NCBI GenBank assembly: GCA_947259995.1
Contig: CAMYOK010000005.1
Coordinates: 1-36,762 of the forward strand
Direction: 5' to 3'
Length of the DNA: 36,762 nucleotides
Source: an uncultured Pseudomonadales bacterium
Lineage (GTDB): Bacteria > Pseudomonadota > Gammaproteobacteria > Pseudomonadales > Pseudohongiellaceae
How positions within the stretch are numbered: the stretch's first letter is position 1; the number at the start of each line of letters is the position of its first letter. Below, piece by piece: positions 5,652-14,232 of this stretch. Under the pieces are notes generated by a model that had not been told where the DNA came from, did no database searches, and saw only the letters and a program-made list of their open reading frames with translations. The position numbers and the translations under genes are program-made.

Positions 5652-6671
5652 ATGATGAAAACAATTATTACAGCACCACTTCTATTTGCAGTACTTAGCG
5701 TCTCGACTGCGGCCCTCGCGGACCTTGAAAAAGGGCTTGCCGCCTTTGAGGCCCAAGACTATGACACCGCTATGGTTGAGTTTACCGCTGACGCCGAGCG
5801 TGGCGTGGCTTTGGCTCAGTATAATCTTGGCTTGATGTATCACTCTGCCTTGGGCACAGAGCAGGATTTTGAGAAGGCTATGCAGTTGTTTGCGCTGTCA
5901 GCGCAGCAAGGCATGGTCAAGGCTCAGTATTACCTTGCCAGCATGTATGACAACGGCCAAGGCACTGCACAGGACTATAAGGAAGCCTATTACTGGTATG
6001 AGATGGCGGCAGAGCAAGGCGATGCAGCCGCGCAGTATGCCGTGGGTACCATGAATTTTTACGGTCAAGGCAAAGCCGAAGACTATGGTCAAGCCGTACA
6101 GTGGTACGGCCTTGCCGCAGAACAAGGGCATCGTGACTCCCAATACAATCTCGCGGTGATGCATGCCAATGGCTTTGGGACTCCCCCAGATGCCCAAGAG
6201 GCGCACAAGTGGTTTCTGGCGGCAGCAGAGAGCGGAAGTGCCGACGCACAGTACAATCTCGGCATCATGTTTCAAGACGGCGTAGGCGTTACAGCGGATG
6301 AGCCCTCCTCGGTGCGCTGGTTTACCCGTGCGGCTGAATCTGGCATCCCTGAAGCACAGGCGCGAGTAGGCATTGCCTACGCCTCTGGCAAGGGAGTAGA
6401 GCGTGATTATGTAAAAGCCCGCGAATGGTTCACAGCAGCGGCGCAAAATGGCGATGTGCCCGCACAGGCGTTTTTAGGTCGGCTTTATATGAACGGCCTA
6501 GGCATGGACGAGCGCGACCTAGTGTCAGCCTATATGTGGTTTAAAGTCGCTAATGATAATGGCGACGCCGAAGCGACCAACGTAATTGCCACCTTACGCG
6601 GTTACATGGAGGCCGAGGACATCAAAACAGCGGAAAGCCGCGCATTAAACTGGGTGAGCACACATCAATGA
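5652..6671 (+). CDS. Exported Sel1-repeat protein (eight-repeat)
   Basis: The 339-residue product has a signal peptide (about 1-23, cut after ALA). About eight Sel1-like repeats of 36 residues follow, with the typical AQYNLGxMYxxGxGxxxDxxxAxxWFxxAAExG pattern. Sel1 repeats are TPR-like helical solenoids that bind proteins, often in the periplasm around cell-wall or stress systems. It is the first gene of three in a row, and its stop overlaps the next start in ATGA. An AGGTAGG ribosome site lies about ten bases before the start. The next ATG (5655) is an equally possible start. No enzyme domain is visible, and partner and pathway are unknown. Confidence 0.85.
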   Translation: MMKTIITAPLLFAVLSVSTAALADLEKGLAAFEAQDYDTAMVEFTADAERGVALAQYNLGLMYHSALGTEQDFEKAMQLFALSAQQGMVKAQYYLASMYDNGQGTAQDYKEAYYWYEMAAEQGDAAAQYAVGTMNFYGQGKAEDYGQAVQWYGLAAEQGHRDSQYNLAVMHANGFGTPPDAQEAHKWFLAAAESGSADAQYNLGIMFQDGVGVTADEPSSVRWFTRAAESGIPEAQARVGIAYASGKGVERDYVKAREWFTAAAQNGDVPAQAFLGRLYMNGLGMDERDLVSAYMWFKVANDNGDAEATNVIATLRGYMEAEDIKTAESRALNWVSTHQ

Positions 6672-7264
6672 GAGCATTCCTTTACACACTAGTACTGGGG
6701 CTTTTTCTGGCCCCTTTGACTGCGTTAGCGCAAGAGCCTATTAGCCTGACCGAACTCACCGAGGCCGCCGAAAATGGCGATAGTAAGGCGCAGTTTGATC
6801 TAGGCAATCGCTATCTTTATGGCGATGGGGTTGTCGCCGATAGTTTTGCCGCAGCGCGCTGGTTTCAAAGTGCCGCCGAGCAAGGCAATAACAACGCGCA
6901 ATACAATCTTGGCGTGATGTATATGCAAGGCACTGGCGTCATGGCAGACAATCAAACTGCCGTGGAGTGGTTCAACAAGGCCGCCGATTTGGGCGACCCA
7001 CCCGCTCAGTTCACACTGGCAACGATGTACGCCAATGGCAGCATCCTGCCTCGCGATCCAGTGTTGGCGCACAAATGGTTTACTCTGGCCGCTTCTGCCG
7101 GCCACAGAGCCGCCGAGGTGAACGTTATCCTGTTTCAAGAGATGATGAGCAACGAACAAATAGTAGAAGCGCAGCGTTTAGCAACGCAGTGGGCAGACGA
7201 CTTTATGCAGAGACAAACGCCTAAAACTGAGACTGACGCCGTGCAATTACGAGCCAATGGATGA
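6668..7264 (+). CDS. Exported Sel1-repeat protein (short)
   Basis: The 198-residue product has a signal peptide ending near LAQE (about residue 22). Three to four Sel1 repeats follow (AQFDLGNRYLYGDG, AQYNLGVMYMQGTG, AQFTLATMYANGS, HKWFTLAASAGH), then a C-terminal helix with NEQIVEAQRLATQWADDF. It starts and ends in ATGA overlaps with its neighbours, so the three are translated from one message. It appears to be a shorter paralogue of the gene before it, probably by local duplication. Expected in the periplasm; function unknown. Confidence 0.85.
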   Translation: MRAFLYTLVLGLFLAPLTALAQEPISLTELTEAAENGDSKAQFDLGNRYLYGDGVVADSFAAARWFQSAAEQGNNNAQYNLGVMYMQGTGVMADNQTAVEWFNKAADLGDPPAQFTLATMYANGSILPRDPVLAHKWFTLAASAGHRAAEVNVILFQEMMSNEQIVEAQRLATQWADDFMQRQTPKTETDAVQLRANG

Positions 7265-7845
7265 CTAGCCCCTCCTTCATCAGAACCCTGCTTCTCAGCT
7301 GCGTGATTGTCACCAGCATGCAGGCCTATGGAGACTATGAGGATGGCGTTGATGCTGCGCAAAACGGCGATTTCGCCACAGCGCTAAAGGAGTTCACCGC
7401 CGCCGCCGAAGAGGGCTTGGATCTCGCACAGTATAATCTGGCGATTCTATACTTCACTGGCCAGGGCGTAGAGCAGAATTACGATCTGGCGTTTAAATGG
7501 ACCAAGGCCGCCGCTGAACAGGGCCATACCAATGCGCAGTTTAACCTTGGGGCGTTGTATTACACAGGCTCTGGCACCCGTGTCGATTTAGGTGCCGCCT
7601 TGCAGTGGTATAGCAACGCCGCTCAAGCCCAACATGCAGTAGCGCAATATAATCTTGCCACGATGTATGAGAACGGCGAAGGCACTGATTTAGATTTAGT
7701 ACAGGCCTACTTCTGGGCTAATGCCTCGCAATACAATGAATATTCCGAGGCCACTATCTTGCTGCAGGCCCTTGCAGCCAAAATGACCCGAGAGCAGATT
7801 ACTGCGGCGCGTGGGGAATTTGCTCGTTGGTTGTTGGCACAATAG
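7261..7845 (+). CDS. Exported Sel1-repeat protein, third paralogue
   Basis: The 194-residue product has a weakly hydrophobic signal peptide (LLLSCVIVTSMQAYG, cut near residue 25). About three Sel1 repeats follow (AQYNLAILYFTGQG, AQFNLGALYYTGSG, AQYNLATMYENGEG), and a C-terminal EQITAARGEFARWL helix closes the solenoid, as in the neighbouring paralogue. The last 47 bases overlap the end of the convergent RND permease gene. I see no terminator between the two; the opposing transcripts must overlap. Function unknown. Confidence 0.83.
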   Translation: MTSPSFIRTLLLSCVIVTSMQAYGDYEDGVDAAQNGDFATALKEFTAAAEEGLDLAQYNLAILYFTGQGVEQNYDLAFKWTKAAAEQGHTNAQFNLGALYYTGSGTRVDLGAALQWYSNAAQAQHAVAQYNLATMYENGEGTDLDLVQAYFWANASQYNEYSEATILLQALAAKMTREQITAARGEFARWLLAQ

Positions 7846-10800
7846 GCTGCACCTCACTGCCCTTTCCCGTTACCAAGCGAATAAAATCATCTAGTACCAG
7901 ATACAGGGAAGGAATCATCACTAGTGTCAACAAAGTGCCGAACACAATCCCCCAACCTAAAGACAAAGTCATCGGTATGACGAGCTGAGCCTGCATACTG
8001 GTCTCAAACATGATGGGCAACAGGCCAAGGAATGTGGTCATCGTCGTCAGCAGAATCGCGCGAAAACGTTTGGTACCTGCCTCGACAACCGCATCGTGCA
8101 AGCCCATCCCCTCGGACCTAGCCCGGTTTACAAAGTCGACCATAATCAAACTATCATTGACCACCACCCCTGAGAGCGCCACCAAGCCAAACAGCGACAT
8201 CATACTCAAGGTCGTATCGAAGATAATGTGTCCAATCAAGGCGCCAATCATCCCGAAGGGAATCACCGCCATCACGATGACAGGTTGCAAGTAGGACTTC
8301 AAAGGAATCGCAAGCAGGGCATAAATCAAGAACATCGCCGCGCCAAAGAACACCGCGATACGAGTAAGCAATTCTTGCTGCTCTTGGCTCGCTCCCCCTA
8401 GATTGAAATTTACACTCGGGTATTTCGCCAACAACTGCGGAATGAAATTATCTGTAATGTCACGAATCACTGTGGCCGATTGGGTCACGGTAACATCGAC
8501 ATCTGAGGTAATGCTCACCGTGCGTTCGCGGTCGATGCGATTGATGCGGGCAAAGCCTTCACCAATACTCGCCTCGGCTACCTGTGCAAACGGTACTTCT
8601 TCACCCTGCGCCGTGCGAATACGCATTGCTTCGAGGTTGGCGATGGAGGCACGCTCAGCTTCTGGGTAACGTACCATCACCTTAACCTCGTCTCGGCCTC
8701 GCAGCAGTCTTTGCGCCTCTTCACCATAGAATGCTTGTCGTACTTGGTTGCCTAGATTATTAGCGCTCAAACCCAATTGCTCCGCTCCAGGTTTGATCGT
8801 TAAGGTGATCTCTTCGCTGCCACGGGCATAGGAGTTAGTCACATCGAATACTCCCGCATAATCGGCAAGCTTAGCTTCTAGCTCCGCCGCCGCGAGTTCC
8901 AATTGATCGTAACGGGAGCCAGTAAGACGCAAATTTACCTTCGCTCCACCGCCCGCGTTGGTGCTTGAAAAAAATCGTAGTTCTCGCGTATTGGCAATAT
9001 GCCCAACTTTGTCCCGCCAATGTTGCTCAATCTCTGTGGCACTCACAGTGCGTGCCTCACCAAGTTTGGTGAGCTCTACAACAATGGCGCCACCGGTATC
9101 GCCATTGGTAAAGACCATTACGTGATCGATCGGCTGCTCCTCGGGAAAGTCATCATTCAGTGACAAGACACCGTTCTCAATCTTCATCAGGGCGTTATTG
9201 CGTTCCTCATAAGACACCCCGTCGTTCATCACCAATTCCGCCTGGATGAAATCACTTGGGATATTCGGAAAGAATTCAAAGCGCACCAAATTCCCAACAA
9301 TCAAACCAATGGCAATGACCATCATGGCGACAAATACTGAGAGCGTATTGTAGCGATTACGCAGAGTTTTCTTGAGGAAATTGCGATAGGTCGTATGAAT
9401 AAAATAATCCAAGCGCTTGGCCACAGCATCTTGAAAACGCTCAAGACGATTGGCTTTGCGCACATCATCATTTAGGCGTGTATGCGCAAGGTGAGCAGGC
9501 AAAATGAGCTTGGATTCAACTAACGAGAAGATAAGACAGAGAATGACCACCATACCAATCGATTCGAAGAAAGGTGCCGCTTGCCCCCCAACCAATAACA
9601 TCGGTGCGAACGCAGCAATAGTCGTGAGCACCCCGAATGTCGCCGGCACGGCCACGCGGTGCGCGCCCTTGATCACATTGTCCAGACTATGCCCGTGTTG
9701 GGTGACCTCCGAGTGCACACTCTCGGCGGTGATAATGGCGTCATCCACCACTATCCCCAACACTAGAATCAAACCGAACAAACTTATCATATTGATGTCG
9801 ACAGGGAATGGGCCGATGGGCATCAACCAAATAGCTCCAAAAAAACTAATGGGGATACCGACCATGACCCATAGAGCAATGTTCAAACGCAAGAAGGTCG
9901 TCAGAACAATAAACACTAGCGCTGCCCCCATCGCAAGATTGCCTAGCATCATATTCAACTGGCTCTTGAGGTAGAACGCTTGTGAACCCCAGCTGTCGAC
10001 TTTGATGCCGTCGGGCAAGGTACCTTGACGCTCTTCAATATAGGCAGCCACGGCCTCCTCTATATCTAACACGTTTTGTTCCCGCGTTGCTTCGACTTGA
10101 ATGCTTAGGGAACGATTACCATCGAAACGAGAGAAGCTCTCAGACTCGACAAAACCATCGATCACTGTGGCAACATCACTCACTAACAAGCGCGTGCCAT
10201 CACGATTAGTACGCAGCACGATATTCGCGAAGTCGGCGCCTGTGTAGGCCTGCTCCTTTGTGCGCAATTGTATACGCCCAGTATCCGTACGGATTGCCCC
10301 ACCCGGGAGATCGATCGATGCGACGCGCACGGCATTGGCGACTTGTTCTAGCGTTAAACCGTATTTGCGCAAATTGGTTTCTGATACTTCGATGGCAATT
10401 TCAAAATCGCGATCCCCTTGAATCTGTGCTTGGCTCACTTCGGGCAAGGCTAGGATTTCTTCGCGAATCTCGTTCGCAAACATTTTCAATGCGCGGTCAT
10501 CGAGGTCTCCATAGATCGATACATTCAGCACGGCCTGGGTCACTTCCAGCTCGCGCACCGTAGGGCGTTCGACACCTGTTGGGAATGTCGAGATACTGTC
10601 GATGCGACTTTTTACCTCATCGAGAATCTCTGCAACATCGTACCCTTGCAAGACTTCTATCGTGACAATGCCAGCCCCTTCGCGGGCAAGCGAATTGAGT
10701 CGATTGATGCCATTTAGACCCTGTAAAGACTCCTCGATAGGCACGACGATCGCGAGCTCCACCTCCTCTGGTGCCGCCCCAGGGTAAGCCATATTAGCTT

Positions 10801-10960
10801 GTATGACATTGGTCTCGAAATCGGGAAAAATTTGTACCTTGATGCCTATCGCCGAAGCGACGCCTGCGGCCAAGATAAACATCATCAATAAATTTGCCGC
10901 GACACTATTGCTGCTGAACCAGGCGATGAGGCCTTTCTGATTTGTCCCAGTGGCGCTCAT
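7799..10960 (-). CDS. RND efflux permease (AcrB/MdtB superfamily)
   Basis: The product has 1053 residues, the usual size for inner-membrane RND pumps. Twelve membrane spans are expected: one near 21-40, a bundle at about 338-540, then one near 550 and the last bundle after about 870, with two large periplasmic loops between. The proton-relay Asp pair is present in span 4 (Asp406-Asp407 in LGIVVDDAII). FGLVALSGVVVNDSLIMVDFVN is the matching repeat in the second half. Substrate cannot be read from sequence. It is the last gene of a regulator-MFP-permease operon, overlapping the MFP gene by 4 bp. No outer-membrane TolC-type gene is nearby, so it must use one encoded elsewhere. Confidence 0.93.
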   Translation of the reverse strand: MSATGTNQKGLIAWFSSNSVAANLLMMFILAAGVASAIGIKVQIFPDFETNVIQANMAYPGAAPEEVELAIVVPIEESLQGLNGINRLNSLAREGAGIVTIEVLQGYDVAEILDEVKSRIDSISTFPTGVERPTVRELEVTQAVLNVSIYGDLDDRALKMFANEIREEILALPEVSQAQIQGDRDFEIAIEVSETNLRKYGLTLEQVANAVRVASIDLPGGAIRTDTGRIQLRTKEQAYTGADFANIVLRTNRDGTRLLVSDVATVIDGFVESESFSRFDGNRSLSIQVEATREQNVLDIEEAVAAYIEERQGTLPDGIKVDSWGSQAFYLKSQLNMMLGNLAMGAALVFIVLTTFLRLNIALWVMVGIPISFFGAIWLMPIGPFPVDINMISLFGLILVLGIVVDDAIITAESVHSEVTQHGHSLDNVIKGAHRVAVPATFGVLTTIAAFAPMLLVGGQAAPFFESIGMVVILCLIFSLVESKLILPAHLAHTRLNDDVRKANRLERFQDAVAKRLDYFIHTTYRNFLKKTLRNRYNTLSVFVAMMVIAIGLIVGNLVRFEFFPNIPSDFIQAELVMNDGVSYEERNNALMKIENGVLSLNDDFPEEQPIDHVMVFTNGDTGGAIVVELTKLGEARTVSATEIEQHWRDKVGHIANTRELRFFSSTNAGGGAKVNLRLTGSRYDQLELAAAELEAKLADYAGVFDVTNSYARGSEEITLTIKPGAEQLGLSANNLGNQVRQAFYGEEAQRLLRGRDEVKVMVRYPEAERASIANLEAMRIRTAQGEEVPFAQVAEASIGEGFARINRIDRERTVSITSDVDVTVTQSATVIRDITDNFIPQLLAKYPSVNFNLGGASQEQQELLTRIAVFFGAAMFLIYALLAIPLKSYLQPVIVMAVIPFGMIGALIGHIIFDTTLSMMSLFGLVALSGVVVNDSLIMVDFVNRARSEGMGLHDAVVEAGTKRFRAILLTTMTTFLGLLPIMFETSMQAQLVIPMTLSLGWGIVFGTLLTLVMIPSLYLVLDDFIRLVTGKGSEVQPIVPTTNEQIPHAPQ

Positions 10961-12168
10961 TGTGCATTCACCGCGGCGGAGGCAAAGCTCTCCTCTGTCG
11001 CTACCCGCATGCCTTCAATCGGCACAGGTACCGGACTTATGATTACTTGCTCTCCATTGCCAATGCCCTCATCGATATAGACGAAGTCTTTATCCGTGCG
11101 CAACACGTTTACCGTGCGCGTACGCAAGCGTTGTTCTTGATCCATGATCATCACTTGATTGGAGTTACGCACAGCACTATGGGGCAAAGCGAAAACACCT
11201 TGCGCACTCACGCCTTGCAGCGTGGCATTTACGAAGCTGCCGATCGAGAGCAGGGATTCATTACTATTCGCGCGCAGATTATAAGGGTCGTTGACTTGGG
11301 CAATGGCGTAGTAGACACGCGAACTGCTATCGATCACTCCATCGGTGCGCACTAGGCGCGCCTGCCACTGCGCAAGCTTGCCACCCACCACCGCACTTAG
11401 TAGCACTGGCGAGCCATGCGACTTTGTGCCTGCCGGTTTATCTTCGCTCGCACGCACTAAGGCACCAGGTTGAGGCAAATTAAGAAAAGCAATATCACGG
11501 TCTGCCAGTGGCAATCTTATTTCCGCAAAATCGACAGCAAAGGTGCGCGCGAGCTGCGTGCCTGTGCCGACATATTGACCTATGTCCACCATCTTCTCGC
11601 GCATCAAGCCATCATATGGCGCACGAATCTTTGTGCGCTCTAACTGACGCTGCGCTCTAGCTAAATCCGCTTGCGCAAATAAAACACGAGCCTCGGCTTC
11701 GGCTAGAAATGGCGTGCGCAACGCCAATGGGGGGGCATCGCTACGTGGTCGCCCAGAAAAGTCCCATTCACGAGCGGCCTGTTCGGCTTGCGCTTGCTCT
11801 TGCGTCAATTGCGCTTGCGCGGTTAAAAGATTTGCACGGGCTTGCTGTACCGACACTTCGTAATCGGCAGAATCCAAACTCAATAACAACTCCCCTTCGC
11901 GGAAAAATCCACCTACAACAAATTTGTCAGACACAGACAAAACTCGCCCCGACACTTCAGCCACCAATGTAGTTTGTGTGCGAGGCTCAACAGTGCCTTG
12001 CGAGTCAACCGTGAACACCATGTCTTGTGATCGGGCAGTCTCAACCTCCACTAAGGTGACTCGTTCTTCAGGCGCCTTGATCTCTGGTGCCGGACGGCTC
12101 AGTACTAAAATGGCCGTAACTGCCCCGGCTGCCGCAACGATTAAAAACGGCGTGATTACTCTCTTCAT
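10957..12168 (-). CDS. RND periplasmic adaptor (membrane fusion protein)
   Basis: The 403-residue AcrA/HlyD-type adaptor has an N-terminal membrane anchor (about 5-25, FLIVAAAGAVTAILVL). The first lipoyl half is at about 60-100 (TTLVAEVSGRVLSVSDKFVVGGFFREGELL). A coiled-coil hairpin rich in Gln/Ala/Arg follows (about 104-180), then the second lipoyl half (KIRAPYDGLMREKMVDIGQYV) and beta-barrel and membrane-proximal domains. It bridges the permease to an outer-membrane channel. It overlaps regulator and permease by 4 bp at each end, so the three are translationally coupled. Confidence 0.92.
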   Translation of the reverse strand: MKRVITPFLIVAAAGAVTAILVLSRPAPEIKAPEERVTLVEVETARSQDMVFTVDSQGTVEPRTQTTLVAEVSGRVLSVSDKFVVGGFFREGELLLSLDSADYEVSVQQARANLLTAQAQLTQEQAQAEQAAREWDFSGRPRSDAPPLALRTPFLAEAEARVLFAQADLARAQRQLERTKIRAPYDGLMREKMVDIGQYVGTGTQLARTFAVDFAEIRLPLADRDIAFLNLPQPGALVRASEDKPAGTKSHGSPVLLSAVVGGKLAQWQARLVRTDGVIDSSSRVYYAIAQVNDPYNLRANSNESLLSIGSFVNATLQGVSAQGVFALPHSAVRNSNQVMIMDQEQRLRTRTVNVLRTDKDFVYIDEGIGNGEQVIISPVPVPIEGMRVATEESFASAAVNAQ

Positions 12169-12686
12169 TGCTCAAGCTCCTTAAGGAGTCGTTCGTTGCT
12201 TTGCACCGCCGTTTCAAAAAAATGGCGCATTTGCGCAAGGCGAGCATGGGTCCCATGCATGTCAGCAGGAATACTTTTGTCAGCTTTTTGCAATAAGTCC
12301 TGCATCGCACGCATGCGCAAAAGGTAGGTTTCAATCATGCGTAAATAAGGGTTGTTGGCGAGCTGATAATAATCTTGACGATCACCAGGGCGCGCAACTT
12401 TTTCGATCATTCCTAAATCAGTCAATGTTCTGGCATTAGTGCTTATGCTAGCGCGGCTGACTTGTAACTCTTGAGCTAATTGAGAGAAACACACCGGCCC
12501 ACCATGGACGATGAAATAACCAATAATGCGGCCTGCAATACGAGGAGCACCGTCGCCTTGGGCATGAATCCCCATCTGCTCGATAAACAGCACTGTTGGA
12601 TCAAGAGTTTGCTCCGCAGCCCCTCCCCACTCTTGGTTTGACTCCTCGGACTGCAGGGGATCGTCGTCTTTAAAACTGTTTTCCAT
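12165..12686 (-). CDS. GbsR/MarR-family transcriptional regulator
   Basis: The 173-residue product has an acidic N-terminal extension of about 28 residues. The GbsR-type block follows (FIEQMGIHAQGDGAPRIAGRIIGYFIVHGGPVCFSQLAQEL), then the recognition helix region (QVSRASISTNARTLTDLGMIEKV), a wing (GDRQDYYQL), and a C-terminal dimerisation helix rich in Arg/Met/Leu. GbsR-type regulators usually repress neighbouring transport genes and release DNA on ligand binding. The gene leads the operon and has a perfect inverted repeat at 12723-12746 just upstream, suggesting autorepression. The start at 12686 lacks a strong ribosome site. A shorter start cannot be excluded, because the N-terminal extension is not part of the family core. 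Confidence 0.88.
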   Translation of the reverse strand: MENSFKDDDPLQSEESNQEWGGAAEQTLDPTVLFIEQMGIHAQGDGAPRIAGRIIGYFIVHGGPVCFSQLAQELQVSRASISTNARTLTDLGMIEKVARPGDRQDYYQLANNPYLRMIETYLLRMRAMQDLLQKADKSIPADMHGTHARLAQMRHFFETAVQSNERLLKELEQ

Positions 12687-12722
12687 TGGCTAGTGCTCTG
12701 AGATGACATGAATATACGATAG

Positions 12723-12746
12723 TTTGTTCATTCTTAACTGAACAAA
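12723..12746 (-). promoter_or_regulatory. Inverted-repeat operator of the efflux operon
   Basis: TTTGTTCA (12723-12730) and TGAACAAA (12739-12746) form a perfect 8-bp inverted repeat around an 8-bp spacer, 37 bp before the regulator start. On the minus strand, the TTGTTC in the outer half-site could be a -35 hexamer with TATCGT or TATATT downstream as -10, so bound repressor would block the promoter. Symmetry and position are seen; binding by the adjacent GbsR/MarR protein is inferred. Confidence 0.65.
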
Positions 12747-12830
12747 GAGAATGGAGTGTATCGACAGCTAGCACTCATAGGAAAGCGCACTGGGGCAGTT
12801 AGTAGGAGAATTACGATGAATTGAGCGAAT

Positions 12831-13259
12831 TTACTGCGCTTTGGCAGCGATGCCTTGAATCTTTTGTACCATTGCTTGCAAACCATTACCACGCGTAGCG
12901 CTTAAATGCTTTAACAAGTTGAGCTCATCGAAATAGGCATCGATATCAAAAGCAGTGATCTGCGCGGGCGTCTTGGCGTTATAAGCCGCGAGGACTACGC
13001 CTAACAGGCCTTTGACAATGAACGCATCACTGTCAGCCTCAAAAAAGAGCTTACCGCCCTCCTCATGGTCGACCAACCACACCTGGCTCTGACAACCGCG
13101 CACGATATACTCATCGCTGCGTTTTGAGTCATCCAATGCAGGCAGTTCTTTACCTAGGTCGATGATGTACTTGTAGCGGTCTTCCCAGCTATCGAAAAAC
13201 GACAAGGTTTCTACGATGTCTGCAGGAGTGATCTCTGTGCCAAAACGGTTCGCTGTCAT
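12831..13259 (-). CDS. sufE: SufE sulfur acceptor
   Basis: The 142-residue product accepts persulfide sulfur from SufS and passes it to the SufBCD scaffold. The active cysteine is Cys56 in IVRGCQSQVWL, and the family landmarks WEDRYKYIIDLGKELP and SDAFIVKGLLGVVLAAYN are present. I chose the ATG at 13259 because it fits normal SufE length; a TTG start at 13316 would overlap sufT and add 19 unconserved residues. It is the last gene of the suf operon. No clear intrinsic terminator follows it in the 145-bp gap before the efflux regulator, where I see only the operator. Confidence 0.92.
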   Translation of the reverse strand: MTANRFGTEITPADIVETLSFFDSWEDRYKYIIDLGKELPALDDSKRSDEYIVRGCQSQVWLVDHEEGGKLFFEADSDAFIVKGLLGVVLAAYNAKTPAQITAFDIDAYFDELNLLKHLSATRGNGLQAMVQKIQGIAAKAQ

Positions 13260-13293
13260 GGTGCTAGTCTTGCCTATATTTGTAATCGGCCGC

Positions 13294-13827
13294 TTAGAAA
13301 AACATGCCTGTTTCAAGTTGTGCTTCTTCGCTCATCATGTCGCGATTCCATGCCGGGTCGAAGACGAGCTCTACCGCGACAGATTGCACATTGGGGACGC
13401 GTTTAACGCGATACTCTACATCGCCGACCAAGACGGGACCCATGCCACAACTAGGCGCGGTTAGCGTCATCTCGATCGCCACACGCTTAGCGGCCTGATC
13501 GACACTCACTTTGTAAATTAAGCCAAGATTGACGAGATCGACAGGAATCTCTGGATCAAAAACTGTGCCGAGCGCCTCCCAAACTTGCGCCTCATCGATC
13601 TGATCGCTGTTCGGTTTAGGAAAAGTCAGTGTCTCCGACTCTAGGCCTAGGATGCCAGCATCAGTGCCATCGACACGCAACATTTGCCCATTGTGGACCA
13701 CTGTGTAGTTGCCACCTAAGGCTTGGGTAATCGCCACAAAACTGTTTTTGGGGATTGTGACAGGAGTGCCATCGGGCACGCGGCGCGCAGGACAATCTTC
13801 CTGCGCCAACACCATTCGTCTTTCCAT
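13294..13827 (-). CDS. sufT: SufT, MIP18/DUF59-family Fe-S maturation factor
   Basis: The 177-residue product has an N-terminal region typical of SufT (RRMVLAQEDCPARRVPDGTPVTI, then FVAITQALGGNYTV). A DUF59 domain follows, with VFDPEIPVDLVNLGLIYKV (about 90-107) and the conserved Cys127 in TAPSCGMGPVL. The DUF59 fold is shared with factors that help deliver Fe-S clusters to client proteins. It starts one base after the A-type carrier gene ends, so translation is coupled. SufT in suf operons is common outside enteric bacteria. Confidence 0.9.
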   Translation of the reverse strand: MERRMVLAQEDCPARRVPDGTPVTIPKNSFVAITQALGGNYTVVHNGQMLRVDGTDAGILGLESETLTFPKPNSDQIDEAQVWEALGTVFDPEIPVDLVNLGLIYKVSVDQAAKRVAIEMTLTAPSCGMGPVLVGDVEYRVKRVPNVQSVAVELVFDPAWNRDMMSEEAQLETGMFF

Positions 13828-13828
13828 A

Positions 13829-14200
13829 TTAATTCACGTTGAAGCTTTCGCCACAACCGCAATGATCTTTGGCGTTAGGGTTAATGAAACGCAATTGACG
13901 GTTCACACCTTCAGTCACGTAATCGATTTGTGTGCCATCGACAATCGCAACACTGTCTTTGTCGACTAATAACTCGACACCGTCTTCAAGTTGTAAATGC
14001 AGATCGTCGGCCTTGGCCTCGGGCACAAGGTCGATCACGTACTTGAATCCAGTGCAGCCACTTTGCTTAACACTCAAGCGCACGGCTTGGGCTTTGTTAT
14101 CTAGCTCAAGTTGCGCACGAAAATGTGCAATGGCCGCTTCTGTTACATTAACAGTGCCACTTGCTTTGGCGTGAACGGGGTCGAACGACTCTACGCTCAT
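13829..14200 (-). CDS. sufA: A-type Fe-S carrier (SufA/IscA/ErpA family)
   Basis: The 123-residue product has the three conserved cysteines of A-type carriers: Cys49 in SGCTGF and Cys114/Cys116 in CGCGESF. VNVTEAAIAHFRAQL opens the conserved fold. It receives a cluster from the SufBCD scaffold and hands it to apoproteins. An AAGAGGA ribosome site lies about ten bases upstream. Symbol chosen by operon context; SufA, IscA and ErpA are hard to tell apart from sequence alone. Confidence 0.88.
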   Translation of the reverse strand: MSVESFDPVHAKASGTVNVTEAAIAHFRAQLELDNKAQAVRLSVKQSGCTGFKYVIDLVPEAKADDLHLQLEDGVELLVDKDSVAIVDGTQIDYVTEGVNRQLRFINPNAKDHCGCGESFNVN

Positions 14201-14232
14201 CTGAGTATCCTCTTAACAACGCTTGCGAATGT

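Noticed and set aside
5898..6446. 182-codon minus-strand frame under the first Sel1 gene
   Set aside because: Its periodic sequence is a shadow of the Sel1 repeat on the other strand; no signal for translation.
12784..12840. AGCGCA/TGCGCT inverted repeat after sufE as the suf terminator
   Set aside because: A 6-bp stem with a 45-nt loop and no clear U-run is too weak.
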